From Myxococcales bacterium (lineage in GTDB: Bacteria; Myxococcota; Polyangia; Nannocystales; Nannocystaceae): a stretch of DNA of 64,000 nucleotides. This document shows positions 9,789 through 18,106 of the stretch, piece by piece (positions within the stretch are counted from its first letter, which is position 1; each line of letters starts with the position of its first letter). The stretch lies in NCBI GenBank assembly GCA_016793465.1, contig JAEUJW010000047.1, positions 124,001 through 188,000 on the forward strand, in the 5' to 3' direction. Below the pieces are notes generated by a model, which did not search any database, had not been told where the DNA came from, and saw only the letters and a list, made by a program, of their open reading frames with translations. The translations under genes and the position numbers were made by a program.

Positions 9789-10406
9789 GTGACCCTCCCA
9801 GGCAGACTGCGGGCGTGGCTCGGCGAGCATGCCTACCTCATCGTCGCCGCCGGCGCCGTCCTCGTGCTCACGCGCACGGTCGACTTCTCGCCGCCCGCGC
9901 AGGTCCGCGTCGACCCGCTCGCGCACGGCGGCGTGGTCGGCGAGCACCCCGTCCAGGACTTCTCGACCGAGCTGCGCAGCCCGCGGGTCGTGCAGATCAA
10001 GGCCTCCCTGCGCCGCTACGACGACCCCGGCCTGCAGGTCGCCGCCGGCAGCCACGACCTCGACGACCGCGGCGAGCTGCTCTCGCAGCCGGTCGTCACC
10101 ACCCCGCTCGGCACCGGCGCGGCCATCGACCAGAAGGTCCGCCTCGAGGGCGGCGCCCTCGAGCTCGACCTCCAGCTGTTCGCCACCCCGCGCGTCGTCG
10201 GCGGCGACACCGCGACCCGGCTCGAGCACGAGCTCTCCATCCACAGCCGCCGCCCCGGCCGCGCGGACGAGCGCCGCCGCGTCCACCTCGACACCCGCGG
10301 CGTGCTCGAGGACATCGAGGCCCACGGCCACCGCGTCGTCTTCTCGGTCGACGAGCACCTCTTCAGCCTCGACCTCGAGCTGCACCGCCCGCTCGGCGCG
10401 CTATAG
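9789..10406 (+). CDS. Membrane-anchored hypothetical protein
   Basis: A GTG start gives 205 residues with one N-terminal membrane segment (about 15-28, AYLIVAAGAVLVL), followed by an extracytoplasmic beta-rich domain (VVQIKASLRRYD, LQVAAGSHDLDD, LELDLQLFATP, RVVFSVDEHLFSLDLELH). No family is recognised. It ends 8 bp before the next ATG, but that gene has its own TATAGT box, so they may be transcribed separately. Confidence 0.65.
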   Translation: MTLPGRLRAWLGEHAYLIVAAGAVLVLTRTVDFSPPAQVRVDPLAHGGVVGEHPVQDFSTELRSPRVVQIKASLRRYDDPGLQVAAGSHDLDDRGELLSQPVVTTPLGTGAAIDQKVRLEGGALELDLQLFATPRVVGGDTATRLEHELSIHSRRPGRADERRRVHLDTRGVLEDIEAHGHRVVFSVDEHLFSLDLELHRPLGAL

Positions 10407-10407
10407 T
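10402..10407 (+). promoter_or_regulatory. -10 hexamer TATAGT, leaderless arrangement
   Basis: TATAGT matches TATAAT at five of six positions and ends 7 bp before the ATG at 10415. It overlaps the stop codon region of the upstream gene. No good -35 box is visible. Confidence 0.45.
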
Positions 10408-10414
10408 GGCCGCC

Positions 10415-11452
10415 ATGGCCGCAGGTCCCCTCGCGCTGGTCGTCGCCCTCGTCGCGGCCCCCGGCTACTCCCAGCCCGCCGCCCCGCCGAACGACGCGGG
10501 TACCGGCAATGCGGGTACAGGCAACGCGGGTGCCAACAATTCAGGTGCCGACAATCCAGTTGCTAACAATGCGGGCGCCAACAGTCCAGGTGCCAACAAT
10601 CCAGTTGCCAACAATCCAGTTGCCAACAATCCAGGCGCCAACAACGCGGGCACCAACAACGCGCCGACGAACGCCGGCGCGTCCACGCCCGCGCCGAATC
10701 GCAGCACCGTGATCCCTGCGACCGCGCCGAGCCACCCGCCGGATCCCCCGCGGGCCTCGCCGTACCCCACCACGCCGAGCGGCAGCCTCGACTTCACCCG
10801 CGCGCCGCCGCAGCCGGTCGTCCCGCCGCCGGTGCTCACCGGCCCGCCGCAGCCGCCCGCGCCCGCGCCGGTGTTCCCGCCGGTCCCGCTCGACCTGCGC
10901 CCGCCGCCGCCCTACGGCGACGGCACCGGTCTGATCGTCGGCGCCGCGATCGCCGGCGCCGCGACCCTCGGTGTGTCCGCGGCCCGCTTCGGCCTCTCGC
11001 TCGGCGAGGTCACCAACCGCAAGGAGGACACCAGCTTCTACCTCGCCGCCGTCGCCACCCCGATCGCGGTGGCCGCCGGCGTCGGCCTGGCCGCGGGCGC
11101 CGGCCACCTGCGCGGCCGCTGGGACGGCTACCGCAGCGCCTTCAACGGCGAGCCCAAGGTCCGCGCCAGCGCCTTCATCCAGTCGGGCGCCGTCGTGCTC
11201 GGCATGGGCGCGGTCGGCTACATCATGGCCTGGATCCCCTGGCAGGGCGACGGCTCGCTCGACAGCCGCGGCGGCGGCACCCTGCTCGTCGAGTCGGTGT
11301 CGAGCCTCGTGCTCATGACCGGCGTCGGCCTCGTCGCCTACGGCGTCTCGTGGCGCAAGCACGCCACCAAATACGGCTACTACCGCCGCCTCGGCCTGCG
11401 CCCCGCCGCCTCGCCGACGTTCGCCGGCCTGACCCTGAGCGGCCGCTTCTGA
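10415..11452 (+). CDS. Secreted/membrane protein with Asn-rich pentapeptide repeats
   Basis: A 345-residue protein. It has a signal peptide (residues 1-19), then a 60-residue tract of twelve five-residue units of the form N-(P/A)-(G/V)-(A/T)-N, a Pro-rich spacer to about residue 165, and a C-terminal domain with four hydrophobic helices (GLIVGAAIAGAATLGVSAARFGL, FYLAAVATPIAVAAGVGLAAG, FIQSGAVVLGMGAVGYIMAW, SVSSLVLMTGVGLVAYG). No known family is recognised. The repeats resemble length-variable extracytoplasmic linkers. The gene lies alone with its own promoter-like TATAGT. Confidence 0.75.
   Translation: MAAGPLALVVALVAAPGYSQPAAPPNDAGTGNAGTGNAGANNSGADNPVANNAGANSPGANNPVANNPVANNPGANNAGTNNAPTNAGASTPAPNRSTVIPATAPSHPPDPPRASPYPTTPSGSLDFTRAPPQPVVPPPVLTGPPQPPAPAPVFPPVPLDLRPPPPYGDGTGLIVGAAIAGAATLGVSAARFGLSLGEVTNRKEDTSFYLAAVATPIAVAAGVGLAAGAGHLRGRWDGYRSAFNGEPKVRASAFIQSGAVVLGMGAVGYIMAWIPWQGDGSLDSRGGGTLLVESVSSLVLMTGVGLVAYGVSWRKHATKYGYYRRLGLRPAASPTFAGLTLSGRF
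10493..10672 (+). repeat. 15-bp coding tandem repeat (12 units)
   Basis: Twelve in-frame 15-bp units encode N-(P/A/S)-(G/V)-(A/T)-(N/G/D). Core units such as gttgccaacaatcca are almost identical in the middle of the array and more divergent at its edges, as expected for slippage or unequal exchange. Several units use AAT and CCA codons, unusual for this genome. Confidence 0.85.
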
Positions 11453-11604
11453 CGTCGTCGCGTTATCTGCACACTCGGGTGATATGCCCGCCCGGGCCTC
11501 GCGCCCCGCCATTCGCCTGCGGTCCGCTCGGGGTCTCCCGCCCACAAAGCGCGCCAGTCGATTTCGCTGGCGCCGCGCCGGCGCTCTGTGGCATGTGCGA
11601 GACG

Positions 11605-12831
11605 ATGTCGCCCCGCCTGCTCTCCTCATCCCTGTCGCTGGCATTCGCGTGGACCCTCGGCGCCTGCGGCGACAGCCCGTCCGGCTCGTCGAGCGACGAC
11701 CCGAGCTCGAGCGGCGCCGCCGAGTCGTCGAGCGGCGGGAGCTCGGCCGGCAGCAGCACCGACGACCCGACCGGCGAGACCCCGACCGGCGGCACCGTCG
11801 CGGGCACCGACACCGGCGGCGACCCGACCGGCTCGACCCTGCCGCCCGGCGAGAGCAGCGAGTCCGGCGGCGACCCGACCGGCCCGCCCCCGACCGGCGT
11901 GCGCTGCGGCGACGAACCTCCGCCCGGCGCCACCCTGGCCCCGGAGATCCCCGGCTACGGCGGCGTCTGCCCACCCATCGTCACCGGCTACGCCCCCGAC
12001 GTGTGGAACTACCTGCCGCAGCAGGTCGGCGACGCCTCGTACGAGCGCCGCTACCTCGTCATCGTGCCCGAGGACCTCGGCGACGACGAGCGCCTGCCGG
12101 TGATGTTCATGTGGCACTGGCTCGGCGGCGACGCCCAGGACTTCTACGAGCGGGCCGCCGCCCAGGACGCGGTCAACCGCATGCGCTTCATCGCCGTCAT
12201 CCCCCAGGGCGGCGACCAGGGCACCCAATTCCAGTGGCCGTACACCATCCTCGACAGCGACGAGGCGCTCGAGGCCGAGTTCCAGTTCTTCGACGACATG
12301 CTGTCGTGCGTCAACGAGCAGTTCAACGTCGACAAGGACTGCGTCAGCAGCGTCGGCGTCAGCGCCGGCGCGCTCATGACCAGCCAGCTCGCCGGCGGCC
12401 GCGGCACCCGCCTGGCCTCGTTCCTCTCGCTGTCCGGCGGCACCGGCGGCACCTTCGTCAAGCCGTGGATCGCGCCGGAGCACAAGCTGCCCGGCCTGGT
12501 GCTGTGGGGCGGCGAGAACGACACCTGCATCGTCATCAACTTCCAGGACACCTCGCACGACCTCGAGATGCACCTCGTCGAGGGCGGCCACTTCGTGGTC
12601 GAGTGCATCCACAACTGCAACCATTCGACCCCGCCGTTCATGGTCCCCGACGACATGACCGCGTTCGCCCCGCTGTGGGACTTCATGTTCGCCCACCCGT
12701 ACTGGCTGAAGCCGGGCGAGTCGCCGTACACCGCGGAGGGCCTGCCGCCGAGCATGCCCACGTGGTGCGCCGTCGGGGTCGGCAACGCCGTGCCGCCGCC
12801 CGAGAAGTGCGACATGAACGAGTGCAGCTAG
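11605..12831 (+). CDS. PHB depolymerase/feruloyl-esterase-like lipoprotein
   Basis: A 408-residue lipoprotein: lipobox LGAC (Cys18), Ser/Gly/Thr/Asp linker to about residue 95, then an alpha/beta-hydrolase domain of the Esterase_PHB (LpqC) type. The nucleophile elbow is GVSAG in SSVGVSAGALMTSQ; the oxyanion segment is VMFMWHWLGGDAQDF; GLVLWGGENDTC precedes a likely acidic residue, and the catalytic His is probably in VEGGHFVVEC. Cys pairs suggest disulfides. It likely hydrolyses polyester or acetyl/feruloyl esters at the cell surface. The downstream of two nearby ATGs (11593, 11605) was chosen because it gives the better lipoprotein signal. Confidence 0.86.
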   Translation: MSPRLLSSSLSLAFAWTLGACGDSPSGSSSDDPSSSGAAESSSGGSSAGSSTDDPTGETPTGGTVAGTDTGGDPTGSTLPPGESSESGGDPTGPPPTGVRCGDEPPPGATLAPEIPGYGGVCPPIVTGYAPDVWNYLPQQVGDASYERRYLVIVPEDLGDDERLPVMFMWHWLGGDAQDFYERAAAQDAVNRMRFIAVIPQGGDQGTQFQWPYTILDSDEALEAEFQFFDDMLSCVNEQFNVDKDCVSSVGVSAGALMTSQLAGGRGTRLASFLSLSGGTGGTFVKPWIAPEHKLPGLVLWGGENDTCIVINFQDTSHDLEMHLVEGGHFVVECIHNCNHSTPPFMVPDDMTAFAPLWDFMFAHPYWLKPGESPYTAEGLPPSMPTWCAVGVGNAVPPPEKCDMNECS

Positions 12832-12850
12832 GCCCTGGACGCGCGTCGGC

Positions 12851-12856
12851 TAGATC
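12851..12856 (+). promoter_or_regulatory. Putative -10 TAGATC, leaderless arrangement
   Basis: TAGATC ends 7 bp before the ATG at 12864, in the same geometry as several other genes here. It is a weak match on its own. Confidence 0.3.
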
Positions 12857-12863
12857 CGCGACC

Positions 12864-14384
12864 ATGGCGACCATGGCGATCGAGTCCGCCCTCCGTCCCC
12901 TCGCGCTGCTCGCGGCCTGCACGCCGCTCGCGTGCTCGCCCGACCCCAGCGGCGAGGCGACCGGCGACGCCGGCTCGTCGTCGTCGTCGTCGTCGTCGTC
13001 GAGCGACGCGGCCCCGACCACCGGTGTCCCCGAGCCCGCGAGCACCGGCAGCACAGGCAGCACCGGCAGCACCACCGACCCCGGCTTCGACCCGCCGGTG
13101 CCGACGTGCGGCAACGGCTACGTCGAGGCCGGCGAGGAGTGCGACGACGCCAACGCCGTCGAGGACGACGGCTGCACCAGCGCCTGCGTGGTGCCATGCG
13201 GCCTCGCGCGCGAGCACGTCGAGCTGGCGCCCTCGGCCCTCTCGGAGATCGGCGGAGTCCGCGTGGCCGCGGCCGCCGACGGCGGGATCGTCGTGTTCGG
13301 CAACGTCCGCAAGATCTCCCTCGACATGGAGGGCAACCAGGACCAGGACCCGCGCCAGGGCCTCGTCGTCGCCTACGACGCCGCCGGCGACAAACGCTGG
13401 GAGCGCGCGCTCGGCCCCGTCGACGGCGACCTCGAGCTCGCGGGCGGCGCCGTCGACGGCGCCGGCGACGTGTTCATCGCCGGCTCGATCGACGGCGACG
13501 ACGGCGTCGACATCTGGGTCGCCCGCCTCGCCGCCGCCGACGGCGCGACGCTGTGGACGACCACCGCGGACGGCCTGCTCGCGGACAGCGACGACCTCGC
13601 CGGCGGCCTCGCCCTCACCGCCGGCGGCGACCCCATCGTCAGCGGCCAGGTCTACGACGCCGACCAGGACAGCGACGTCTGGCTGCGCAAGCTCGGCGGC
13701 GCCGACGGTGCGACGATATGGACGACCACCTGGTCGGGCCAAATGGACAACGGCTTCTCCGTCGACGCCGGCGGCCCCGTCGCCGTCGCCCCCGACGACA
13801 GCGTCTTCGTGCTGGCCCGCGAATACGTCGATTACACCACCTCCGACGCCACACTCTTAAAGTTCGCGGCCGACGGCGGCGGGCCGCTGTGGCTCGCCTC
13901 GCCGCGGGCCGGCGGCGGCGCCCACCGCCACCTCCCCGGCGCCCTCGCCGTCGACCCCGCCGGCGGCCCGCTGTTCTCGATCGACCGCACCGGCCCCGCC
14001 GCGACCTTCTGGCTGTTCAAATACGAGGCCGACGGCGCGCCGACGTGGGACCTCGGCCTCGCCGACTTCCAGACCGGCGACGCCGACACCACCCTCGCCG
14101 GCCTCGGCGTCTCGAGCGACGGCGACCTGCTGGTCGGCGGCACCTGGGAGAACGAGGACCCCGTCGGCGAAGCGGCGTGGACCGAGATCTGGCTGCACCG
14201 CCTCGACGCCGCCGGCGTGCCGCGCTGCCGGGTCAGCGCGCGCGGCGTCGGCGACGACCTCGTCCCGCCCAGCCTCGCCGCCGCCGACCTCGCCGGCGGC
14301 CCCGGCGGCGTCGCCCTCGCCACCGGCAACCGCTCCGAGAACGACGAGCCGTCGCTGTGGACCGGCCTGTTCCGCCCGCTGTGA
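12864..14384 (+). CDS. Beta-propeller lipoprotein with one Cys-rich DUF4215 repeat
   Basis: A 506-residue lipoprotein with lipobox LAAC (Cys19), a linker containing ten consecutive Ser, and one myxobacterial disulfide repeat (CGNGYVEAGEECDDANAVEDDGCTSAC). A long domain of repeated blades follows (GDKRWERALGPVDGDLELAGGA, DIWVARLAAADGATLWTTT, DVWLRKLGGADGATIWTTTWSG, LLKFAADGGGPLWL), resembling SBBP/PQQ-like propellers. Such proteins are surface exposed; ligand unknown. An alternative ATG lies at 12873. Confidence 0.82.
   Translation: MATMAIESALRPLALLAACTPLACSPDPSGEATGDAGSSSSSSSSSSDAAPTTGVPEPASTGSTGSTGSTTDPGFDPPVPTCGNGYVEAGEECDDANAVEDDGCTSACVVPCGLAREHVELAPSALSEIGGVRVAAAADGGIVVFGNVRKISLDMEGNQDQDPRQGLVVAYDAAGDKRWERALGPVDGDLELAGGAVDGAGDVFIAGSIDGDDGVDIWVARLAAADGATLWTTTADGLLADSDDLAGGLALTAGGDPIVSGQVYDADQDSDVWLRKLGGADGATIWTTTWSGQMDNGFSVDAGGPVAVAPDDSVFVLAREYVDYTTSDATLLKFAADGGGPLWLASPRAGGGAHRHLPGALAVDPAGGPLFSIDRTGPAATFWLFKYEADGAPTWDLGLADFQTGDADTTLAGLGVSSDGDLLVGGTWENEDPVGEAAWTEIWLHRLDAAGVPRCRVSARGVGDDLVPPSLAAADLAGGPGGVALATGNRSENDEPSLWTGLFRPL
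12978..13004 (+). repeat. TCG trinucleotide microsatellite (poly-Ser)
   Basis: About nine consecutive tcg triplets in frame encode a serine homopolymer in the lipoprotein linker. Copy-number change would alter linker length without a frameshift. Confidence 0.8.
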
Positions 14385-14417
14385 TCCCGCCCCGCCCGCG
14401 CCGCCCACCGCCCCGTC

Positions 14418-14430
14418 GAACGCCGTTCAG
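14418..14430. promoter_or_regulatory. Inverted repeat GAACGCCGTTC, putative operator (copy 1)
   Basis: GAACG-C-CGTTC is a perfect palindrome with one central base, followed by AG, 45 bp upstream of the sigma-factor ATG. The 12-mer AACGSCGTTCAG recurs at 20474 and 25365, each time near signalling genes. Confidence 0.4.
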
Positions 14431-14474
14431 ACCCCTATGCGCGCGCTCGCGCTTCGGTTAACCATGGCCCCGCG

Positions 14475-15455
14475 ATGGTCCGCACGAACGCCGCATCGAT
14501 CCCGGCCCCGACCAGCCCGCAGGCGCTCGAGGAGCACCGCGTGGCCCTCACCGGCCACTGCTACCGCATGCTCGGCTCGTCCGCCGAGGCCGACGACGCC
14601 GTGCAGGAGGCGATGATCCGCGCCTGGAGGGCCCTCGACCGCTTCGAGGGCCGCTCCTCGCTGCGCACCTGGCTGTACCGCATCGCCACCCGCGTGTGCC
14701 TCGACATGCTCGACCACCGCTCGAAGCGCGAGCGCCCGATGGAGCTCGGCCCGGCCGGCACCGTCGAGGACGAGCTGCTGCTGCTGCCCGGCGACCGCTG
14801 GATCGAGCCCATCCCCGACGCCCACGCCATCCCCGCCGACGCCGACCCGGCCGAGCGCATCGTCCTGCGCCAGAGCATCCGCCTGGCCTTCATCGCCGCC
14901 CTGCAGCACCTGCCGCCCAGGCAGCGCGCCGCCCTGCTGCTCACCGAGGTGCTCGGCCTGCCGGTCGCCGAGGTCGCCGAGGGCCTCGACACCAGCGTCG
15001 CCGCCGTCAACAGCGCGCTCCAGCGGGCCCGGGCCACCCTCGCCGCCCGCGACCTCGGCGAGGCCCACGGCGTCCTGTCCGCCAGCCAGTCGCTGCTGCT
15101 CGAGCGCTACGTCGACGCGTTCGAGCGCTACGACCTGCCCGCCCTCACCAGGCTGCTCCACCAGGACGCGACGCTGTCGATGCCGCCGTTCTCGCTGTGG
15201 CTCCGCGGCCACGAGCCGATCGCCGCGTGGATGCTCGGCCGCGGCGCCGGCTGCCGCGGCTCCCGCCTGGTCCCGACCGCGGCCTGCGGCTCGCCCGCGT
15301 TCGGCCAGTACAAGCCCGACCCCGCCGGCGGCCGCGCCCCCTGGGCCCTCGTCGTGCTCGAGATGGCCGGCGAGCGCCTCTCCGCCATGAACTTCTTCCT
15401 CGACACCGGGGCCCTGTTCCCCCGCTTCGGCCTGCCCATGCACATGGACCCGTAG
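14475..15455 (+). CDS. ECF sigma factor with C-terminal SnoaL-like domain (SigG/TIGR02960 type)
   Basis: 326 residues. Region 2 spans about 18-85 ([56 protein letters not shown]) and region 4 about 135-190 ([42 protein letters not shown]). A C-terminal SnoaL/NTF2-like domain follows ([42 protein letters not shown]). In related ECF groups the C-terminal domain replaces an anti-sigma factor and controls activity. No anti-sigma gene is adjacent, consistent with this. The next gene encodes a VOC protein, a frequent neighbour and possible target. Confidence 0.93.
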   Translation: MVRTNAASIPAPTSPQALEEHRVALTGHCYRMLGSSAEADDAVQEAMIRAWRALDRFEGRSSLRTWLYRIATRVCLDMLDHRSKRERPMELGPAGTVEDELLLLPGDRWIEPIPDAHAIPADADPAERIVLRQSIRLAFIAALQHLPPRQRAALLLTEVLGLPVAEVAEGLDTSVAAVNSALQRARATLAARDLGEAHGVLSASQSLLLERYVDAFERYDLPALTRLLHQDATLSMPPFSLWLRGHEPIAAWMLGRGAGCRGSRLVPTAACGSPAFGQYKPDPAGGRAPWALVVLEMAGERLSAMNFFLDTGALFPRFGLPMHMDP

Positions 15456-15565
15456 CCCGCGACCCGGCCGCTTTCCCCGGAAATATTAAAAATCTCCGCA
15501 CGACCGATGAGTCCGGCCGGCGCCCCCGGTCCATGTCCACGAGACCCCGAAAGGACCCCGAGACC

Positions 15566-15988
15566 ATGACCGCCCAGTCCCCCCGCAAGCTGTTCGTCAA
15601 CATCCCCGTCACCGACCTGAAGCGCTCGATCGCCTTCTTCACTCGGCTGGGCTTTCGCTTCAACCAGCAGTTCACCGACGACAGCGCGACCTGCATGATC
15701 GTCGGCGAGGACGCCTACTTCATGCTGCTGGTGACCGATCGCTTCAAGGACTTCACCCGCAAGCCGCTGTGCGACAACAAGACCCACGCCGGGGGCATCT
15801 ACGCGATCTCGCTGGGCAGCCGCGCCGAGGTCGACGAGATCGTCAAGCTCGCCGTCGAGTCCGGCGGGTCCCGGGCCCTCCCGCCCCAGGACCACGGCTT
15901 CATGTACTCGTGGAGCTTCTACGACCCCGACGACCACCACTTCGAGGTCTTCTACATGGACCCGGCCCACGTGCAGCCCCAGCAGTGA
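15566..15988 (+). CDS. VOC-superfamily (glyoxalase/dioxygenase-like) protein
   Basis: A 140-residue protein with the paired beta-alpha-beta-beta-beta modules of the vicinal-oxygen-chelate fold: KLFVNIPVTDLKRSIAFFTRLGFRFNQQF at the N terminus and GFMYSWSFYDPDDHHFEVFYMDP at the C terminus. The latter contains the HFEVFYMD strand typical of the PhnB/glyoxalase-like subfamily that co-occurs with SigG-type sigma factors. Start chosen at 15566 because GAAAGGA (15549-15555) gives good Shine-Dalgarno spacing; an in-frame ATG at 15533 is possible. Substrate unknown. An AT-rich tract (aaatattaaaaat, 15481-15493) lies upstream and could be part of its promoter. Confidence 0.88.
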   Translation: MTAQSPRKLFVNIPVTDLKRSIAFFTRLGFRFNQQFTDDSATCMIVGEDAYFMLLVTDRFKDFTRKPLCDNKTHAGGIYAISLGSRAEVDEIVKLAVESGGSRALPPQDHGFMYSWSFYDPDDHHFEVFYMDPAHVQPQQ

Positions 15989-16024
15989 GCGCCGCGGGCG
16001 GGGCCGCGGCGCCGGCGGCCGCGG

Positions 16025-17188
16025 TCAGTCCTTCCATTCGGCCAGGAAGATGTTGGTGTCGCCCTCCTTCGCGGCGCCGCGGTTCGACGCGAACACCAGC
16101 GTCTTGCCGTCGCGCGTGAACATCGGGAAGCCGTCGAACGACGGGTTGAAGGTCACCTGCTCCTGGCCGCTGCCGTCGTCATTGATCAAATAGAGGTCGA
16201 AGTCGCGGCCCTTGGGGTCGCTCTGGTTCGAGCTGAAGATGATGCGCTTGTTGTCGGGGTGGAAGAACGGGGCGAAGTTGGCCTTGCCGTTCTTCGTCAC
16301 CTGCTTCGACTCGCTGCCGTCGGCGTTCATCACGAACAGCTCGAGGCGGGTCGGGCGGACCAGGTGCTCCTTGATGATCTCGTCGTACTTGGCCAGCTCC
16401 TCGGCGCCCTCGGGGTGGTTGGCGCGGTAGACCAGGCGCTTGCCGTCGGGCGAGAAGAACGCGCCGCCGTCGTAGCCTTTGATATTTGTCAGGCGCTTGA
16501 CGCCCTTGCCGTCGATCTTCATCGAGTAGAGCTCGGGGTCGCCGTCGCGGGTCGAGGTGAACACGATCTGGTCGCCGAGCGGCGAGACCGTGGCCTCGGC
16601 GTCGTAGCCCGGCCCGACCGCCAGCGGCTGCACGTCGCTGCCGTCGGCCCTGGCGGTGTAGATGTCGAACTCCGGGTACAGCTTCCACACGTAGCCCTTG
16701 CTGCGGTCGGGCTGCGGCAGGCAGTCGTCGGCGGCCGCGTGCGTCGAGGCGTAGAGGATCCGCTCGTCCTTCGGCAGGAAGTAGGCGCAGGTCGTCCGCC
16801 CCTTGCCCGTGCTCGCCAGCGCGGCCTTACCGTCGGCCAGGTTCATGGTGTAGATCTGATCGCAGCCGGCGCCGTCGCGGGTCGACTGGAACACCAGGCG
16901 CTGCTCGTCGAAGCTGAAGTACGCCTCCGCGTTCTCCCCGCCGTCGCTGAGCTGGCGCAGCTTGTTATTAAAATGGCGCTCGCCGGATCGCGGCACCGTG
17001 GGGTCGGCCGGCTCCGCCGCGGGCGGCGCGGCCTTGCCGTCGTCCGCGGTCTTCGCGTCTTTCGCGTCGGCGACCTTCGCCGGCACCTTCAGGTCGATCT
17101 TCTTCTCGGCCTTCGGCGCGGCGGGCGAGCCCCCGCACGCGGTCAGGACGAGGAGGCAGGGGAGGGCGGCGATCCGGCGGGCAGGCAT
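16025..17188 (-). CDS. TolB-like PD40 beta-propeller lipoprotein
   Basis: A 387-residue lipoprotein: lipobox LTAC (Cys18), a Lys/Ala/Asp linker, then repeated PD40 blades (AYFSFDEQRLVFQSTRDG, ATVSPLGDQIVFTSTRDGDPELYSMKIDG, AFFSPDGKRLVYRANH, PFFHPDNKRIIFSSNQSD, PMFTRDGKTLVFASNRG). In TolB the same fold binds partner proteins in the periplasm, but the TolB N-terminal domain is absent and no tol-pal genes are near, so this is a stand-alone family member. TATCAT lies 8 bp before the ATG. Its 3' end lies 36 bp from the convergent VOC gene. Confidence 0.88.
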   Translation of the reverse strand: MPARRIAALPCLLVLTACGGSPAAPKAEKKIDLKVPAKVADAKDAKTADDGKAAPPAAEPADPTVPRSGERHFNNKLRQLSDGGENAEAYFSFDEQRLVFQSTRDGAGCDQIYTMNLADGKAALASTGKGRTTCAYFLPKDERILYASTHAAADDCLPQPDRSKGYVWKLYPEFDIYTARADGSDVQPLAVGPGYDAEATVSPLGDQIVFTSTRDGDPELYSMKIDGKGVKRLTNIKGYDGGAFFSPDGKRLVYRANHPEGAEELAKYDEIIKEHLVRPTRLELFVMNADGSESKQVTKNGKANFAPFFHPDNKRIIFSSNQSDPKGRDFDLYLINDDGSGQEQVTFNPSFDGFPMFTRDGKTLVFASNRGAAKEGDTNIFLAEWKD

Positions 17189-17310
17189 GGCGGCGGATGA
17201 TACCAGCCGCGCGTTTCCGTGCGAGCGGAACTCGGCCGCCCGCGGCCCGCCGCGTCGACGCCGGCAAGAGCCGCCGCCGGCGCCCGCGGGCTGCTACGTT
17301 CGCGGCCCGC

Positions 17311-18018
17311 ATGATCGAGATCCACCTCCGCGGCCCCGGCAAGAACGCGATGAGCTCCGCCGTCATGCGGGGCCTGCAGGACCAGCTCGCCGCGGCGGGC
17401 GGCGCCCCGGTGCTGCTCACCGGCGACGGCGACGCCTTCTCGGCCGGCCTCGACCTCGTCGAGGTCTCGCGCCTCGACGCCCCCGCGATGCTCGCCTTCC
17501 TCGAGCTGCTCGAGGCCACGATCGCCGCGCTCTACCACTACCCCGGTCCGCTCGTCGGCTACATCAACGGCCACGCGATCGCCGGCGGCTGCGTGGTCGC
17601 GCTGTGCTGCGACCTGCGCGTGGTCGCGGCCGCGCCGGCGATCAAGTTCGGCCTCAACGAGGTCGCCCTCGGCCTGCAGTTCCCGCGCGGGATCCTCGGC
17701 CTCGCCCGCCGCCGCGTCGCCCCCCAGTTCCTCGAGGAGGTCATCCTCGCCGGCCGCCTCTACGCCCCGCACGACGCGGTCCGCGTCGGACTCGCCGACG
17801 AGCTCGGCGACCTCGCCGTCGCCCGCGCCCGCCTCGCTGAGCTCGCGGCCCACCCCGCGGGGACCTACGCGAGCAACAAGGCCGGGCTGCGCGCCGGCCT
17901 GCTCGACGAGGCCCCCGAGGCCCGCCGCGCCTACCTCGAGCAGGCCCTGCCCGCGTGGACCGCCCCGGCCCTGCACGCGCGCCTGCAGGCGTTCCTGGCC
18001 TCGCGCAAGGCCAAGTGA
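17311..18018 (+). CDS. Enoyl-CoA hydratase/isomerase family protein
   Basis: A 235-residue crotonase-fold protein. LLTGDGDAFSAGLDLVEVS and YINGHAIAGGCVVALCCDLRVVAA supply the two oxyanion-hole segments, and FGLNEVALGLQFP carries the usual Glu. It is slightly short (typical 255-265). It probably acts on an acyl-CoA in the cytosol (beta-oxidation or isomerisation), but the substrate cannot be told. Start at 17311 follows TACGTT by 10 bp; upstream in-frame codons lack homology. It is read divergently from the PD40 lipoprotein. Confidence 0.86.
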   Translation: MIEIHLRGPGKNAMSSAVMRGLQDQLAAAGGAPVLLTGDGDAFSAGLDLVEVSRLDAPAMLAFLELLEATIAALYHYPGPLVGYINGHAIAGGCVVALCCDLRVVAAAPAIKFGLNEVALGLQFPRGILGLARRRVAPQFLEEVILAGRLYAPHDAVRVGLADELGDLAVARARLAELAAHPAGTYASNKAGLRAGLLDEAPEARRAYLEQALPAWTAPALHARLQAFLASRKAK

Positions 18019-18106
18019 CGCGCGCCCGCGCCGCCGAACCCACGCAGCCGAACCCACGCCGCCCGCGCCGCCGATCCTCGCCGACCCCGCCCGCGTACCC
18101 GCGATC

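Noticed and set aside
14418..14430. LexA box candidate (GAAC...GTTC)
   Set aside because: The spacing is three bases, not the four of the Gram-positive box, and it does not fit the published Myxococcus-type LexA site; kept only as an unassigned inverted repeat.
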